Shown here one piece after another: positions 1-9,200 of a stretch of 64,000 nucleotides of DNA. Source of the DNA: Motiliproteus sp. MSK22-1 (GTDB lineage: Bacteria; Pseudomonadota; Gammaproteobacteria; Pseudomonadales; Balneatricaceae); assembly GCF_001968815.1 (NCBI RefSeq), contig NZ_MIEQ01000073.1, forward strand, positions 62,001 to 126,000, written 5' to 3'. The notes beneath the pieces are model-generated. The model was not told the origin of the DNA, did not search any database, and worked only from the letters and a program-made list of their open reading frames with translations. The translations under genes and the position numbers were made by a program. Position 1 is the stretch's first letter; every line of letters begins with the position of its first letter.

Positions 1-551
1 GCAAAGGCTTCTGAATATTGATCGCAGAAACGTTGGCGAACCTCCCCTCCCACTTCAAAAGCCCCCGGACCAATAGCAGGTCCGAACCAACAAAGAATGT
101 CTTCAGCGGGACATTTCAGAGCTTTTACGGTTGCTTCCAACACCCCATCAGCTAAACCTCGCCATCCAGCATGAGCCGCAGCTACCCGAGTGCCACTTCG
201 ATCACAGAATAATACGGGTAAGCAATCAGCTGTCATCACTAAGCAGGCAACCAGAGTATCCCGGGTGAACGAAGCATCAGCTTTAGCAGTTAATCCATTT
301 ATTTGTGCGGAAACAACTTCCGTACCATGAACCTGCTCTAACCACTGAAAAGCCACATCGCTGCCTATCAACTCACTCAGACAGGAGCGATTGCGGATGA
401 CCTTATCAGCATCATCCCCCACATGCTGTCCTAAATTGAAACTGTTATAAGGAGCATCACTAAAGCCACCAAGCCGGGTACTGGACACAGCCCTAACAGT
501 TTCAGGCGCGGGCCAGTCCGGAACAATCAGTGGGGAATTTAAGTGCTCCAT
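1..551 (-). CDS. pgeF: PgeF/YfiH-type laccase-domain protein (C-terminus cut off by the window edge)
   Basis: This is the first 183 codons of a multicopper-laccase-domain protein of the YfiH/PgeF family. Family members hydrolyse or phosphorolyse purine nucleosides, and in E. coli PgeF corrects misincorporated L-Ser in peptidoglycan precursors. The translation shows the family blocks in order: LGQHVGDD, LEQVHGTEVV, then ADCLPVLFCD and AAAHAGWRGLA with the Cys and His ligands of the active site, and WFGPAIGPGAFEVG. The ATG at 549-551 begins one base after the TGA of rluD, so the two are very probably cotranscribed and translationally coupled. The same rluD-yfiH pairing is common in gammaproteobacteria. 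The C-terminus is outside the window. Confidence 0.93.
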   Translation of the reverse strand, partial: MEHLNSPLIVPDWPAPETVRAVSSTRLGGFSDAPYNSFNLGQHVGDDADKVIRNRSCLSELIGSDVAFQWLEQVHGTEVVSAQINGLTAKADASFTRDTLVACLVMTADCLPVLFCDRSGTRVAAAHAGWRGLADGVLEATVKALKCPAEDILCWFGPAIGPGAFEVGGEVRQRFCDQYSEAF

Positions 552-552
552 A

Positions 553-1518
553 TCAGTCCTCTTCTAGGAACCTGGCATCTTCTTTCAAAGCGTCCAGCAA
601 AAATTCCATATCGTCTGGTAAAGGCACTTCCCAACTGACCAGCTCTCCCGTTCCAGGATGCCATAGCTCAAGCTTTTTCGCATGCAACGCCTGACGCTTG
701 AATCCCCTCAGGGTTTCCTGTAATTCCGGGGTAATTCCTTTCGGCTGGCGAAATCGACCTCCATAAAGTTGATCACCAACCAACGGATAATTGATGTGGC
801 TCATATGCACACGAATCTGGTGGGTGCGCCCTGTCTCAAGCTTCAAGCGAATATGGGTATGACCTCTAAATTTCTTCAGGACTCGATAATGAGTTGTCGC
901 TTCCTTACCTGTCGGATGGACTGACATTTTCTGACGATGCTTGGGATGCCGGTCCATCGGTTCACTGACAGTTCCACCACCGGTCATTACGCGATGCACC
1001 ACCGCTTCATACTCACGGCCCATGGAGCGCTCCTGTAGCTGCGAAACCAGCTCTGTCTGAGCTTCAATCGTTTTCGCCACAACCATCAGTCCAGTGGTAT
1101 CTTTATCAAGCCGGTGTACAATCCCGGCCCTGGGAACCATTGCTGCGCCAGGACAATGGTGCAATAAAGCATTCAGCAAAGTGCCACTTTGATGACCTGC
1201 CGCTGGATGAACCACCAAACCAGCAGGCTTGTTAATAACCAGAATATCGTTATCTTCATAAACAATATCCAACTCAATGGCTTCAGGCTCCCAGCGTTCC
1301 TCTACTTCAAGCTGAGCCCCGACTTCAATTGTCTCGCCACCCAGCAGCTTATCACGAGGCCGCAATTGCTTCCCATCAACAAGCAGCTCTCCTTTTTTTA
1401 TCCAACTCTGAAGGCGAGAACGGGAATATTCTGGAAACAATTTAGCCATTGCCTGATCCAGTCGATAACCTCCTAAATCAGCAGGAACCTCGACAGAAAG
1501 ATTGATCTCTTCGGACAT
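553..1518 (-). CDS. rluD: 23S rRNA pseudouridine synthase RluD
   Basis: RluD converts uridines 1911, 1915 and 1917 of helix 69 in 23S rRNA to pseudouridine, which matters for 50S maturation. The 321-residue protein has an N-terminal S4 RNA-binding domain (about residues 18-80) followed by the RluA-type catalytic domain. The catalytic motif GIVHRLDKDTTGLMV is clear, with the nucleophilic Asp inside HRLDK, and GRTHQIRVHM follows later. Length matches E. coli RluD (326 aa). It is divergent from bamD and followed directly by pgeF, as in many gammaproteobacteria. Confidence 0.95.
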   Translation of the reverse strand: MSEEINLSVEVPADLGGYRLDQAMAKLFPEYSRSRLQSWIKKGELLVDGKQLRPRDKLLGGETIEVGAQLEVEERWEPEAIELDIVYEDNDILVINKPAGLVVHPAAGHQSGTLLNALLHHCPGAAMVPRAGIVHRLDKDTTGLMVVAKTIEAQTELVSQLQERSMGREYEAVVHRVMTGGGTVSEPMDRHPKHRQKMSVHPTGKEATTHYRVLKKFRGHTHIRLKLETGRTHQIRVHMSHINYPLVGDQLYGGRFRQPKGITPELQETLRGFKRQALHAKKLELWHPGTGELVSWEVPLPDDMEFLLDALKEDARFLEED

Positions 1519-1574
1519 TAAATACCCCAGTTAAAAAAACAGTTCGAGAAACCACACTCAGAGGCAACAGTAGT

Positions 1575-1592
1575 CTTTGGCGTATGCCAAAG
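1575..1592. promoter_or_regulatory. 18-bp perfect palindrome upstream of rluD
   Basis: CTTTGGC-GTAT-GCCAAAG is a perfect inverted repeat with 7-bp arms and a 4-bp centre. It sits in the 210-bp gap between the divergent rluD and bamD genes, about 57 bp before the rluD start. It has no T-tract, so it looks like an operator or a 5'-leader hairpin of rluD, not a terminator. No regulator can be named. Confidence 0.4.
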
Positions 1593-1728
1593 CTCTGTGG
1601 TTAAATAGCCTTTTGGGAGCCTTGCGGGTTTCGCTCGTCGTAGGTAAGCACTCTACCTGACAAGCTCCTAGTATAACCGAAACTCCCGCTGACATCAGGC
1701 AAATGCCTTAAAACTCGGGACAAACAGG

Positions 1729-2715
1729 ATGCAGTTTTCCATGCCCACCATCAAAGCTCTCTTCTTGATGCTTCTTATTAGCCTCATCAGTGCCTGCTCA
1801 CTGTTTGGCGTTGATGATGAAGATTTTGACATACCTGAATCCCAACTTTACGAAGAGGCCATAGCTGGCCTGAAAGAAAGCGAGTATCAAGTCGCCATCG
1901 AAAAGCTGGAACAACTGGAATCCCGCTATCCTTTCGGACGCTATTCAGAGCAGGCACAACTTGAATTAATATACGCCTATTACCGTATGTCACGGGCCGC
2001 TCAGGCGATCGCTGCCGCAGACAGATTTATTCGTCTGCACCCCCAACATGACAACATCGATTATGCCTACTATTTAAGAGGCCTGACCAACTTCGAAGCC
2101 GATAAAAGCTTAACCGATCGTTTTCTGCCAACCGACCCGTCTCAAAGAGATCCAGGTGCAGCAAGGGATTCTTTTGCTGATTTCGCCACTTTGCTGAATC
2201 GCTTCCCTAACAGCCAATACGCTCCCGATGCCCGTAAGCGAATGCTCTACTTAAAGAATCAACTGGCTAACTACGAAATACATGTTGCTCGTTTTTACAT
2301 CAAACGTGGAGCCTTTGTTGCAGCCGCCAATCGTGGCCGCTACGTTGTTGAAAATTATCAGGAAACACCCGCTATACCAGCAGCACTTGCCATTATGGTA
2401 TTAGCCTACTCAGAGCTGGGTCTTGATGATCCCGCCAGCCATGCGCAAGAAGTACTCGACAGTAACTTTCCCGATTATGTTCCTGATAGTGAATTAACTG
2501 CGATTGAAGCTGAACGTTCTCTGCTGAACACTGCAACATTCGGTTTATTTGATAAAAATGCAGCAGAAGCACCCAAAAAAAGACAAAGACCCAATCGAAA
2601 ATCGAATCCTAAAAAACAAGTCAAAACTTCTGATGATAACTCTTCAGCCAAAAAAGAAGATGAGGAAGAAGAACGTTCACTGTTTAGTACAATTACCTTC
2701 GGTGTTTTTGACTAA
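1729..2715 (+). CDS. bamD: Outer membrane assembly lipoprotein BamD (ComL), with an extended, repeated C-terminus
   Basis: BamD is an essential lipoprotein of the Bam complex that inserts beta-barrel proteins into the outer membrane. The N-terminus has a signal peptide ending in a lipobox (LISAC) with the modified Cys near residue 23. The body is a series of TPR-like helices, including the family block [19 protein letters not shown]. At 328 aa it is about 80 residues longer than E. coli BamD. The extra part is a Lys/Glu-rich low-complexity linker enclosed by two copies of a 14-residue motif, [14 protein letters not shown] (262-275) and [14 protein letters not shown] (315-328). A second ATG at 1741 would give a more typical short signal-peptide n-region and could be the real start. 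It is divergent from rluD. Confidence 0.93.
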   Translation: MQFSMPTIKALFLMLLISLISACSLFGVDDEDFDIPESQLYEEAIAGLKESEYQVAIEKLEQLESRYPFGRYSEQAQLELIYAYYRMSRAAQAIAAADRFIRLHPQHDNIDYAYYLRGLTNFEADKSLTDRFLPTDPSQRDPGAARDSFADFATLLNRFPNSQYAPDARKRMLYLKNQLANYEIHVARFYIKRGAFVAAANRGRYVVENYQETPAIPAALAIMVLAYSELGLDDPASHAQEVLDSNFPDYVPDSELTAIEAERSLLNTATFGLFDKNAAEAPKKRQRPNRKSNPKKQVKTSDDNSSAKKEDEEEERSLFSTITFGVFD

Positions 2716-2800
2716 CAGACGCAACTCCTGACCTGGCTAGTTTAAGTGTTTGGTTAATTGATCGTTTTTGAGTCAATAGGACCCGTAGAGAGAACAAAAA

Positions 2801-3643
2801 ATGAACCGCAATATGATCCTCCAGGAGATGAAAGTTCTTCCGGAAATAGATCCTCAGTTTGAGATTCAGCGACGTATTGATTTCATTAAGGCCCAACTTT
2901 TGAAATCAGGGATGAACTGTTTAGTACTGGGTATCAGTGGTGGAGTTGATTCTTCTACTTGCGGCCGCTTAGCCCAAATCGCTGTGGAGCAACTAAACGC
3001 AGAACGATCCCCCAGTAGTGCCTACACTTTTGTTGCCGTCCGCCTTCCCTACGGCGTTCAAGCCGATGAACAGGATGCACAGCTTGCGCTGAAATTCATC
3101 AATCCAACTAAAAGTATCGCCGTCAATATTAAACTTGGTGCCGATGGTGTCCATGAAGAAACGCTTGGAGCCCTGCAAAATACAGGATTGCTGACCGCAT
3201 CAGAGACATCCATTGATTTTGTCAAAGGCAACGTGAAAGCTCGCACTCGCATGGTCGCTCAATATGAAGTTGCTGGTTTGCTGGGTGGTTTGGTGCTTGG
3301 CACAGACCATTCAGCAGAAAACATTACCGGTTTTTACACCAAGTACGGTGATGGTGCCTGTGACCTCGCCCCTCTTTTCGGCTTAAGTAAACGCCAGGTT
3401 AGATTGTTGGCAAAAACTCTTGGCGCTCCCCAAGAGCTTGTTGAAAAAACGCCAACAGCCGATCTGGAGTGCCTTACTCCCTCAAAAGCCGACGAAGTGG
3501 CGTTGGGCTTGAGCTATGATCAGATCGACGACTTTCTGGAAGGAAAAGATCTTAACGACGAGCTGACAAACAAGATAATCGGTATCTACTCAGCTACCCA
3601 GCACAAACGGCAAGCAATTCCCACCCTCTATGATAATGCGTAA
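2801..3643 (+). CDS. nadE: NH3-dependent NAD+ synthetase
   Basis: NadE makes NAD+ from deamido-NAD+, ATP and ammonia, the last step of NAD synthesis. The 280-aa length matches the short ammonia-dependent class (E. coli NadE, 275 aa). There is no N-terminal glutaminase domain. The ATP-pyrophosphatase P-loop SGGVDSS lies at residues 46-52. The downstream block [29 protein letters not shown] is typical of the family. The gene is 85 bp downstream of bamD on the same strand and converges with thiO. The start is ATG after a purine-rich stretch (GAGAGAAC). Confidence 0.95.
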   Translation: MNRNMILQEMKVLPEIDPQFEIQRRIDFIKAQLLKSGMNCLVLGISGGVDSSTCGRLAQIAVEQLNAERSPSSAYTFVAVRLPYGVQADEQDAQLALKFINPTKSIAVNIKLGADGVHEETLGALQNTGLLTASETSIDFVKGNVKARTRMVAQYEVAGLLGGLVLGTDHSAENITGFYTKYGDGACDLAPLFGLSKRQVRLLAKTLGAPQELVEKTPTADLECLTPSKADEVALGLSYDQIDDFLEGKDLNDELTNKIIGIYSATQHKRQAIPTLYDNA

Positions 3644-3664
3644 GCAACCGGCACATTAACCAAA

Positions 3665-3694
3665 TGTCAGGGCGACTCAAATAAAGTCCTGACA
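3665..3694. terminator. Weak inverted repeat between convergent nadE and thiO
   Basis: TGTCAGG (3665-3671) and CCTGACA (3688-3694) form a 7-bp stem around a 16-nt loop in the short gap between two convergent genes. There is no run of T after it, so termination is uncertain. It overlaps one copy of the GACAGACCCC short repeat described separately. Confidence 0.3.
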
Positions 3695-3723
3695 GACCCC
3701 ATCATCTAAATATCAGCGTCCTG

Positions 3724-4836
3724 CTAAATTAAATTCTCCGGCCTTGGTGCTTTTAGCTGGTAGGGTTGTTCGTCTATCATCGGCTGTCTCCCTAAAATTA
3801 AATCTGCCACTAGATGACATGAGGCAGGCGCTAACACCAATCCATTGCGAAAGTGTCCTGCGTTAATATACAGATTATCAACTCCAGGCACCTGACCAAT
3901 AAATGGAATACCACCCGGTGAGCCCGGTCTCAAACCCGACCAATGAACTTCCACAGGATATTGCTCCAGCTTTGGCATGATACGAATAGCTGATTCATAC
4001 AGACTTTTGTAAGCCTCTTCTGTTGTCCGCTTATTAAAGCCTTCAAACTCTAAAGTACTGCCAACCAGAATTCGACCATCATTTCGAGGAATCAAATAGC
4101 GCCCATTTTGCAACACAACTCGATCTAACAACCCCGGCTCAGCCTTGAACAACAGCATTTGTCCTTTGACCGGCTGAACCGGTAACTGCACATCCGCGGC
4201 TTCAGCTATCCCACCGCTCCAGGCCCCGGCACTCAACAAATAATGACCAGCAGTCAGGTCTCCGTCTGCGGTTGAAACACTCTCGACCCGGCACTCACCA
4301 CGGTTTACTGCAAGAACAGGACAGTTCAACTTGAGTTCAATATTTGGATGCAGTTCCAGACTGCGCTGAAGTGATTGCCCCAAACGAGGGTTTCTAATGC
4401 TGCTCACTTCCGGCATCCACAGCGCCTGCTCCAGACCTGCAGGAAGATTAGCCTCAAGCTGGTAAATAAAATCAGCAGCCACCTGCACCATTGGCCGCTG
4501 ACAGCGCTTGGCCCATTCCAGCGCATTCCGTTCATCTGCTACCGCAAGCATCAATAACCCTTTCTGACGTAGCTCAGGATCAATACCCGTCTCTTCCAGT
4601 AACTCCTGACTTAAACGCACATAGCTGCTCTGAGACCAGGACGCCAGAGCAGTTATGGCATCGTTGTAACGCCAGGGATAAAGAGGTGAAACTATTCCTC
4701 CTCCTGCCCATGAGGCTTCAGAGGCCAAGTTCCCCTTGTCAACCACCAAAACCTTGGCACCACCATTTGCCAGCTCCCGCGCCGTCATCATGCCAATCAC
4801 GCCACCACCGACAATAAGAACATCGAAACTAGTCAT
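3724..4836 (-). CDS. thiO: Glycine oxidase ThiO (FAD-dependent amine oxidase)
   Basis: ThiO oxidises glycine to iminoglycine, supplying the nitrogen and C2 unit of the thiazole ring of thiamine. The N-terminus is a Rossmann FAD site (DVLIVGGGVIGMM, residues 5-17 from the ATG), and the D-amino-acid-oxidase fold continues to a C-terminal block GLRPGSPGGIPFIG and NAGHFRNGLVLAPAS. I chose the ATG at 4836 over the TTG nine bases upstream because it has a GGTGG element at good distance and no conserved residues are lost. In Pseudomonas thiO sits next to the fimT-fimU-pil genes, as here, though the thiazole genes themselves are not in the window. Confidence 0.88.
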   Translation of the reverse strand: MTSFDVLIVGGGVIGMMTARELANGGAKVLVVDKGNLASEASWAGGGIVSPLYPWRYNDAITALASWSQSSYVRLSQELLEETGIDPELRQKGLLMLAVADERNALEWAKRCQRPMVQVAADFIYQLEANLPAGLEQALWMPEVSSIRNPRLGQSLQRSLELHPNIELKLNCPVLAVNRGECRVESVSTADGDLTAGHYLLSAGAWSGGIAEAADVQLPVQPVKGQMLLFKAEPGLLDRVVLQNGRYLIPRNDGRILVGSTLEFEGFNKRTTEEAYKSLYESAIRIMPKLEQYPVEVHWSGLRPGSPGGIPFIGQVPGVDNLYINAGHFRNGLVLAPASCHLVADLILGRQPMIDEQPYQLKAPRPENLI

Positions 4837-4983
4837 TAACTGCAACCACCATTATTTGCCCTATCCTCAGAGAATCGCAAAGATCATATTTGAAGCTCAC
4901 TCACAATAGACAGCCAAGCCTGTACAGGCAACAGCCAGTCAGAATTAATATCTAGGCCAGTGTCTTGCCTGTTGACAAAGGAA

Positions 4984-5013
4984 AGTCAGACACAAAAAAA
5001 TCAGACAGACCCC
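4984..5013. repeat. Short direct repeat with TCAGACA units, related to copies at 3688-3700 and 56166-56177
   Basis: Two TCAGACA units are separated by an A-tract (4986-4992 and 5001-5007); the second continues as GACAGACCCC. GACAGACCCC also occurs at 3691-3700 on the other side of thiO, and TCAGACAGACCC recurs at 56166-56177. The sharing of a 12-mer in a 64-kb window is unlikely by chance. This looks like a dispersed REP-like element, but no transposase gene is present here. Confidence 0.35.
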
Positions 5014-5023
5014 TTTTATATCG

Positions 5024-5641
5024 TCACCAGGTAAAACTGCACTCACCACTGGTAATACGAACACGACCCGTATACGGAATTTTAAGCTCTCGCAGATGAT
5101 CTGTAGATCCACTCCCATTGCGCAGACAGAAAGTTCCGTTTAGCGAATGCAAACGACCAGACTCCTGGTAAGCAACGTAATCCCCACGATTCCAACGCAG
5201 AACCACAGAGGTGTTCAAGGCGGGAAACTCTCTTAGGATCTGGTCTCCTTTACTCGTATCCAGAATTTTGTCTCTGTCAACATCAACAAAAAGCAACCAC
5301 CCACGACTCCAGTCTGGCCGCCCTCTGGCACTAGAACCGGCGCAGTTTTGATGCAGATCCCCTTGACGGCATAAAACGACGCTGGCATTGCGTGAAACAG
5401 CCTCACTACGGGCCAACGCCAGTGCAGTTCTTAAACTATAGATAGAGGAGTCAGCAAGGGACTGGCCGAACAGATGCTCAAAGCTTTGCACTCCAAGCGT
5501 GGATAAGATGATCGCTAAAACTAATGTTACAACCAACTCAACAAGCGTCAAACCAGACTGCTTAAAAGCCAGTGGTAAAAACTCAGGTGCACTCCAGCAC
5601 CGAACAAACGCATCCTTGCGCATTTTATATTCTCCCGTCAT
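5024..5641 (-). CDS. GspH/FimT-family minor type IV pilin (second copy)
   Basis: This 205-aa protein has a prepilin leader of about 30 residues ending in SG, cleaved before LTLVELVVTLVLAIILSTLGV, with the conserved Glu at mature position 5. The +1 residue is Leu, not the usual Phe. The remainder has the GspH/FimT layout, including ALALARSEAVSRNASVVLC and a C-terminal GECSFTW. It lies 151 bp downstream of pilE on the same strand and may be expressed from the tail of the pilin operon or alone. An internal Met (MRKDAF, at 5623) is an alternative start giving a shorter leader. The paralogue fimU is at the other end of the operon. Confidence 0.83.
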   Translation of the reverse strand: MTGEYKMRKDAFVRCWSAPEFLPLAFKQSGLTLVELVVTLVLAIILSTLGVQSFEHLFGQSLADSSIYSLRTALALARSEAVSRNASVVLCRQGDLHQNCAGSSARGRPDWSRGWLLFVDVDRDKILDTSKGDQILREFPALNTSVVLRWNRGDYVAYQESGRLHSLNGTFCLRNGSGSTDHLRELKIPYTGRVRITSGECSFTW

Positions 5642-5792
5642 TCCCTGACAGTTAATTTGTAGTTTTCTATATCACTTCACTAGTCTACCAATTCTAGATC
5701 ATTCGATACTCCAGTTAGACCACGATGACTCATAAACCTGATACTCAAAGACCGGCTTATGATTCAGTTAATAATGATAACAAGGCATAAAA

Positions 5793-6254
5793 TCATTGCC
5801 AGCAATCTGTTCCTTGAGACGTTCTAGCACCTGTAGCATCCACAGACATGGTCCCACAGCTATCCGATGACTGGGCCCCTTTTGGGGTTGCTATTAATAC
5901 GAATGTGCTAGCCGTGGCAGAGGATACGGCTAAATCATAATATTTATCAGTTCCGTCTAAAGGAGACTCAGTCGGAAAAATTGTTGGCGCGCCTGTGGCA
6001 TTGGCACAAGTGCCCACGGTTGTTGTAGCAGCACCACAATAGGAATCATTAATTGTAAAATGACGTTCCATAGCACCGGCAAAAGACATTAGCGCAGCTT
6101 GAGCATCAGCCCTGCGAGAAGAGTTTACAAACTCCAGATAAGAGGGATAGGCAACTGCAGCGATGATTCCAATAATAGCAACCACTATCATTAGTTCGAG
6201 TAGAGTCACACCTCCACAATAAGGCTTATGATTAATGTATTTCAAACATTTCAT
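5793..6254 (-). CDS. pilE: Type IV pilin PilE (minor pilin)
   Basis: A 153-aa prepilin with a short leader ending in CGG, then the N-terminal helix VTLLELMIVVAIIGIIAAVAYPSY with Glu at +5. The following SRRADAQAALMSFAGAMERHF is typical of PilE-type minor pilins. Paired cysteines near the C-terminus would form the D-region disulfide. It starts 9 bp after the pilY1 stop, so it is in the fimU-pilV-pilW-pilX-pilY1-pilE operon. It is probably a minor pilin that primes pilus assembly together with PilVWX and PilY1. Confidence 0.9.
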   Translation of the reverse strand: MKCLKYINHKPYCGGVTLLELMIVVAIIGIIAAVAYPSYLEFVNSSRRADAQAALMSFAGAMERHFTINDSYCGAATTTVGTCANATGAPTIFPTESPLDGTDKYYDLAVSSATASTFVLIATPKGAQSSDSCGTMSVDATGARTSQGTDCWQ

Positions 6255-6263
6255 CCTCTAAAT

Positions 6264-9200
6264 CTAGTTCTGCAACTCTTGCCAAGCCTGACGACCACTT
6301 GGATCACTACTCTCTCTTTGAAGCGCTACCGTATCACCACTAGAACCACTAAAAATATCCCATGCTTTATCCCCGTCCTCTAAAGAAGCAGGATTGTCAG
6401 TTATACCCAACCCATCTTTTCGGATCCCTGTATATGCCACTTTTTCAGTCGTTCCATCAGCATGAGTGATAGTTATCATGTCACCATCATCAATCACGCC
6501 ATCACTATTTAAATCATATGGAGAACTATCAAGACGCCCTCCAGTTATTGCGTTCAGCTCCATCTGCCAACTTTCACCACCAGCAGTACAGTGATCAGCA
6601 GAAGGAACTAATGTGGTAAAAAACACTCTGTCCCCTCTCAGCAATGGCATATTGACGACTCTCTCTCCATCACCATCAGTTTCTGTAGAAAGTTTCAAAT
6701 CAATGTACCATCCCTTTTTTCCTGAACCTTGAGCATTCTGTTCCGTTATACGTATCTGAAAACCAAAAGCGCCCACTTCACTCAATATTGCTTGACCAAC
6801 AAGCTCTGAACGGTCGCTATTGACTTGAGTGGTACCATCATCCTGGACTCCATATAGACTATGAATCTGGGGGGTTGTACCGACAATATTGTCGTTGGTT
6901 TCATAATATTTTCCCGTACCAAAATAGATCATCATTCCATTGTCAGAATGCCACCCTACCTGGGGAGATGCTGAAATAGCTTGTGTAGCACCGGATGAAT
7001 CTTTAGCAATGAATAAAGGCTCGGGGGCGGCATTTGCCCCAGGTCCATCATGGAAAGAAAAGTCCCACAAATTAGAGTTGGCGCTACTACTAATGTCTAT
7101 TTTCCAAAGATTTCCTTTTAGATCACCGGCATAAATAGTATCTGCAATATAATCCCTATCGGTGTCAGCAACAAATGGCGTCGACATTCCATTACCCGTC
7201 GTTTCGGTATCAAATTCAGCAATCAACGAACCGTCTTCCAAATCAACAATATAGATAACCGCCTTACCACTGCTACTATCATATCCATTAGCAAACACAG
7301 CTCCCCATTCACCAGTAGCTAAGCGTACAATTGTGACTTGTCCAAGCGTGTACCCAAGGTCTGAAAAACCCGTAGTTGTATCATCTATTTCCCAAAGAAC
7401 ATTAGTTGTGGAAAATGAATCAGGGAATGTAACATCTAATGCAAAAACTCCCTTACCACCAGCCCCCGTTGTACTAACAAGAATCGAACGCCACTCGTTA
7501 TCTGAATCACCATCATGATCAATGTAGGCATCCCCAACATGAGGAGAACCATCAACATAGTATTTATGAGAATAATTAGGCTTAGTAAGCGCCTCAAGAT
7601 TACTAGTTATTGAACGGGGGATATAAGCAAAAACCTCTACACCAGTGTCTGCATCAAAAGCATGCAGCATTCCATCATTTCCGCCAACATAAAGCATTTC
7701 TTTTCGCGCTAGGTAGGATGCTCCAGTTCTAAATACTGCATAATCACTCCCTTCCGTACCACCCAAGCCTACATACCCAAAATTCGGATAACTAACATAT
7801 TGAGGGTCTGAGTTAACAATATCTCCTAGAACATTCCCATAAATGCTGCCATCCAGGGCCGTTTCATTAGGGCGGTTACGGAAATTTCCACCATTTTGCT
7901 GTTCCTTTCTTTGATCACCTCGTATGTAATTCACCTCATCAGTGCCCAAAGTTGGAGCAACTGCTTGAATTGTTGCCAAATTACTAGTATCAAAAGAAAA
8001 AGCAGCTGTACTGGCAGCATTCCATGAATAGATGTTACGACTACCATGAGCTGGTAGTTCCTCCGCAGCATCCCAAGTAGCCGTACCCAAAGTGGCAGTG
8101 GCAGAAACAGGCAAGGCATAAAGATGACCGCTCCAGTTGCCGCTGTTAAATTTAGCTTGGTATGCGTTGCTATCCGTACTTAATTGTGCCGAGTTGGTAG
8201 TGATAGCCGAGGCTGTAGAAGAGCGCTCCTCTATTTCAGCAAAAGCCTCTGAAAGCCCAGTCACTAACTTATCTGGACGAGAGGCGAGCACATAATTATC
8301 CGGTTCGCCATCCGCATCTTCATCCCACTCACTCTGTAAATCAGGTTCATCATTGCCATTAGAATCAATAAATCCACCATACTTACCAGCCAACCAGAGC
8401 ATATTCATTTGGCCAGTCAGGGGGTTAGCATTATATTCCTGCGTATCAATCATAAAAGTGGCAACAGTCTGCTCGCCAGGCATAGCTGACTCAGTGCGCA
8501 AATCATTTGTATTCGCATAATGGGCCAAACCTGCAATATAGTAAGAGTTCTCTTTGGGTCCATAAGGACAGGTTCCCATTACCTCCCCGAGACTAGAAAT
8601 CGTTTTGTTCGTTGCACTTAAATTACAGTTACCATCCACACAGCCAATGCATTGACTGGTACCGTTTAACCCTTCCAGCCGCCCCACTTCATTGGTAAGG
8701 CTAGTGACATTAATGCTCGTATCTGAGTTAGAGGGCTCACCATAGTCGGCTGCGGTTAAAGTTCGCCCCGAAAAATCGGCCGTAGTAAAATGAGTACCGG
8801 GTAGTCTTTTATCCAGCCAAGGATTCGCATCGTTGATACCAACAATAAAGTTTTTTTGACAGCTGTACTGTATAGGATCTTCCCAATTTGTAATTGCCGG
8901 AAACCCCCCCATATTAGCAACTGACAATCCATCGGCATATTCAGGGGTTCTGCCCAAATTTTTAAAGTACCGCAAAGACTCATAAAAAAGCTCAGCAGCC
9001 GGATCATAACTTTTGTAACCTGATTCACTAAACTTATTTAGATAGTTAATAACCCCAGAATTACTAACACCACTTGCGGTAGCGTCACTAGGGTTGGGGT
9101 TATTCACTAATAACCCTCCTGTTGTAACTTCACCGTTAGGGTTTATTCGCGTACCACCATTACCATCAGGCTCGGTAGCTCCTACATACTTCATATTTGC

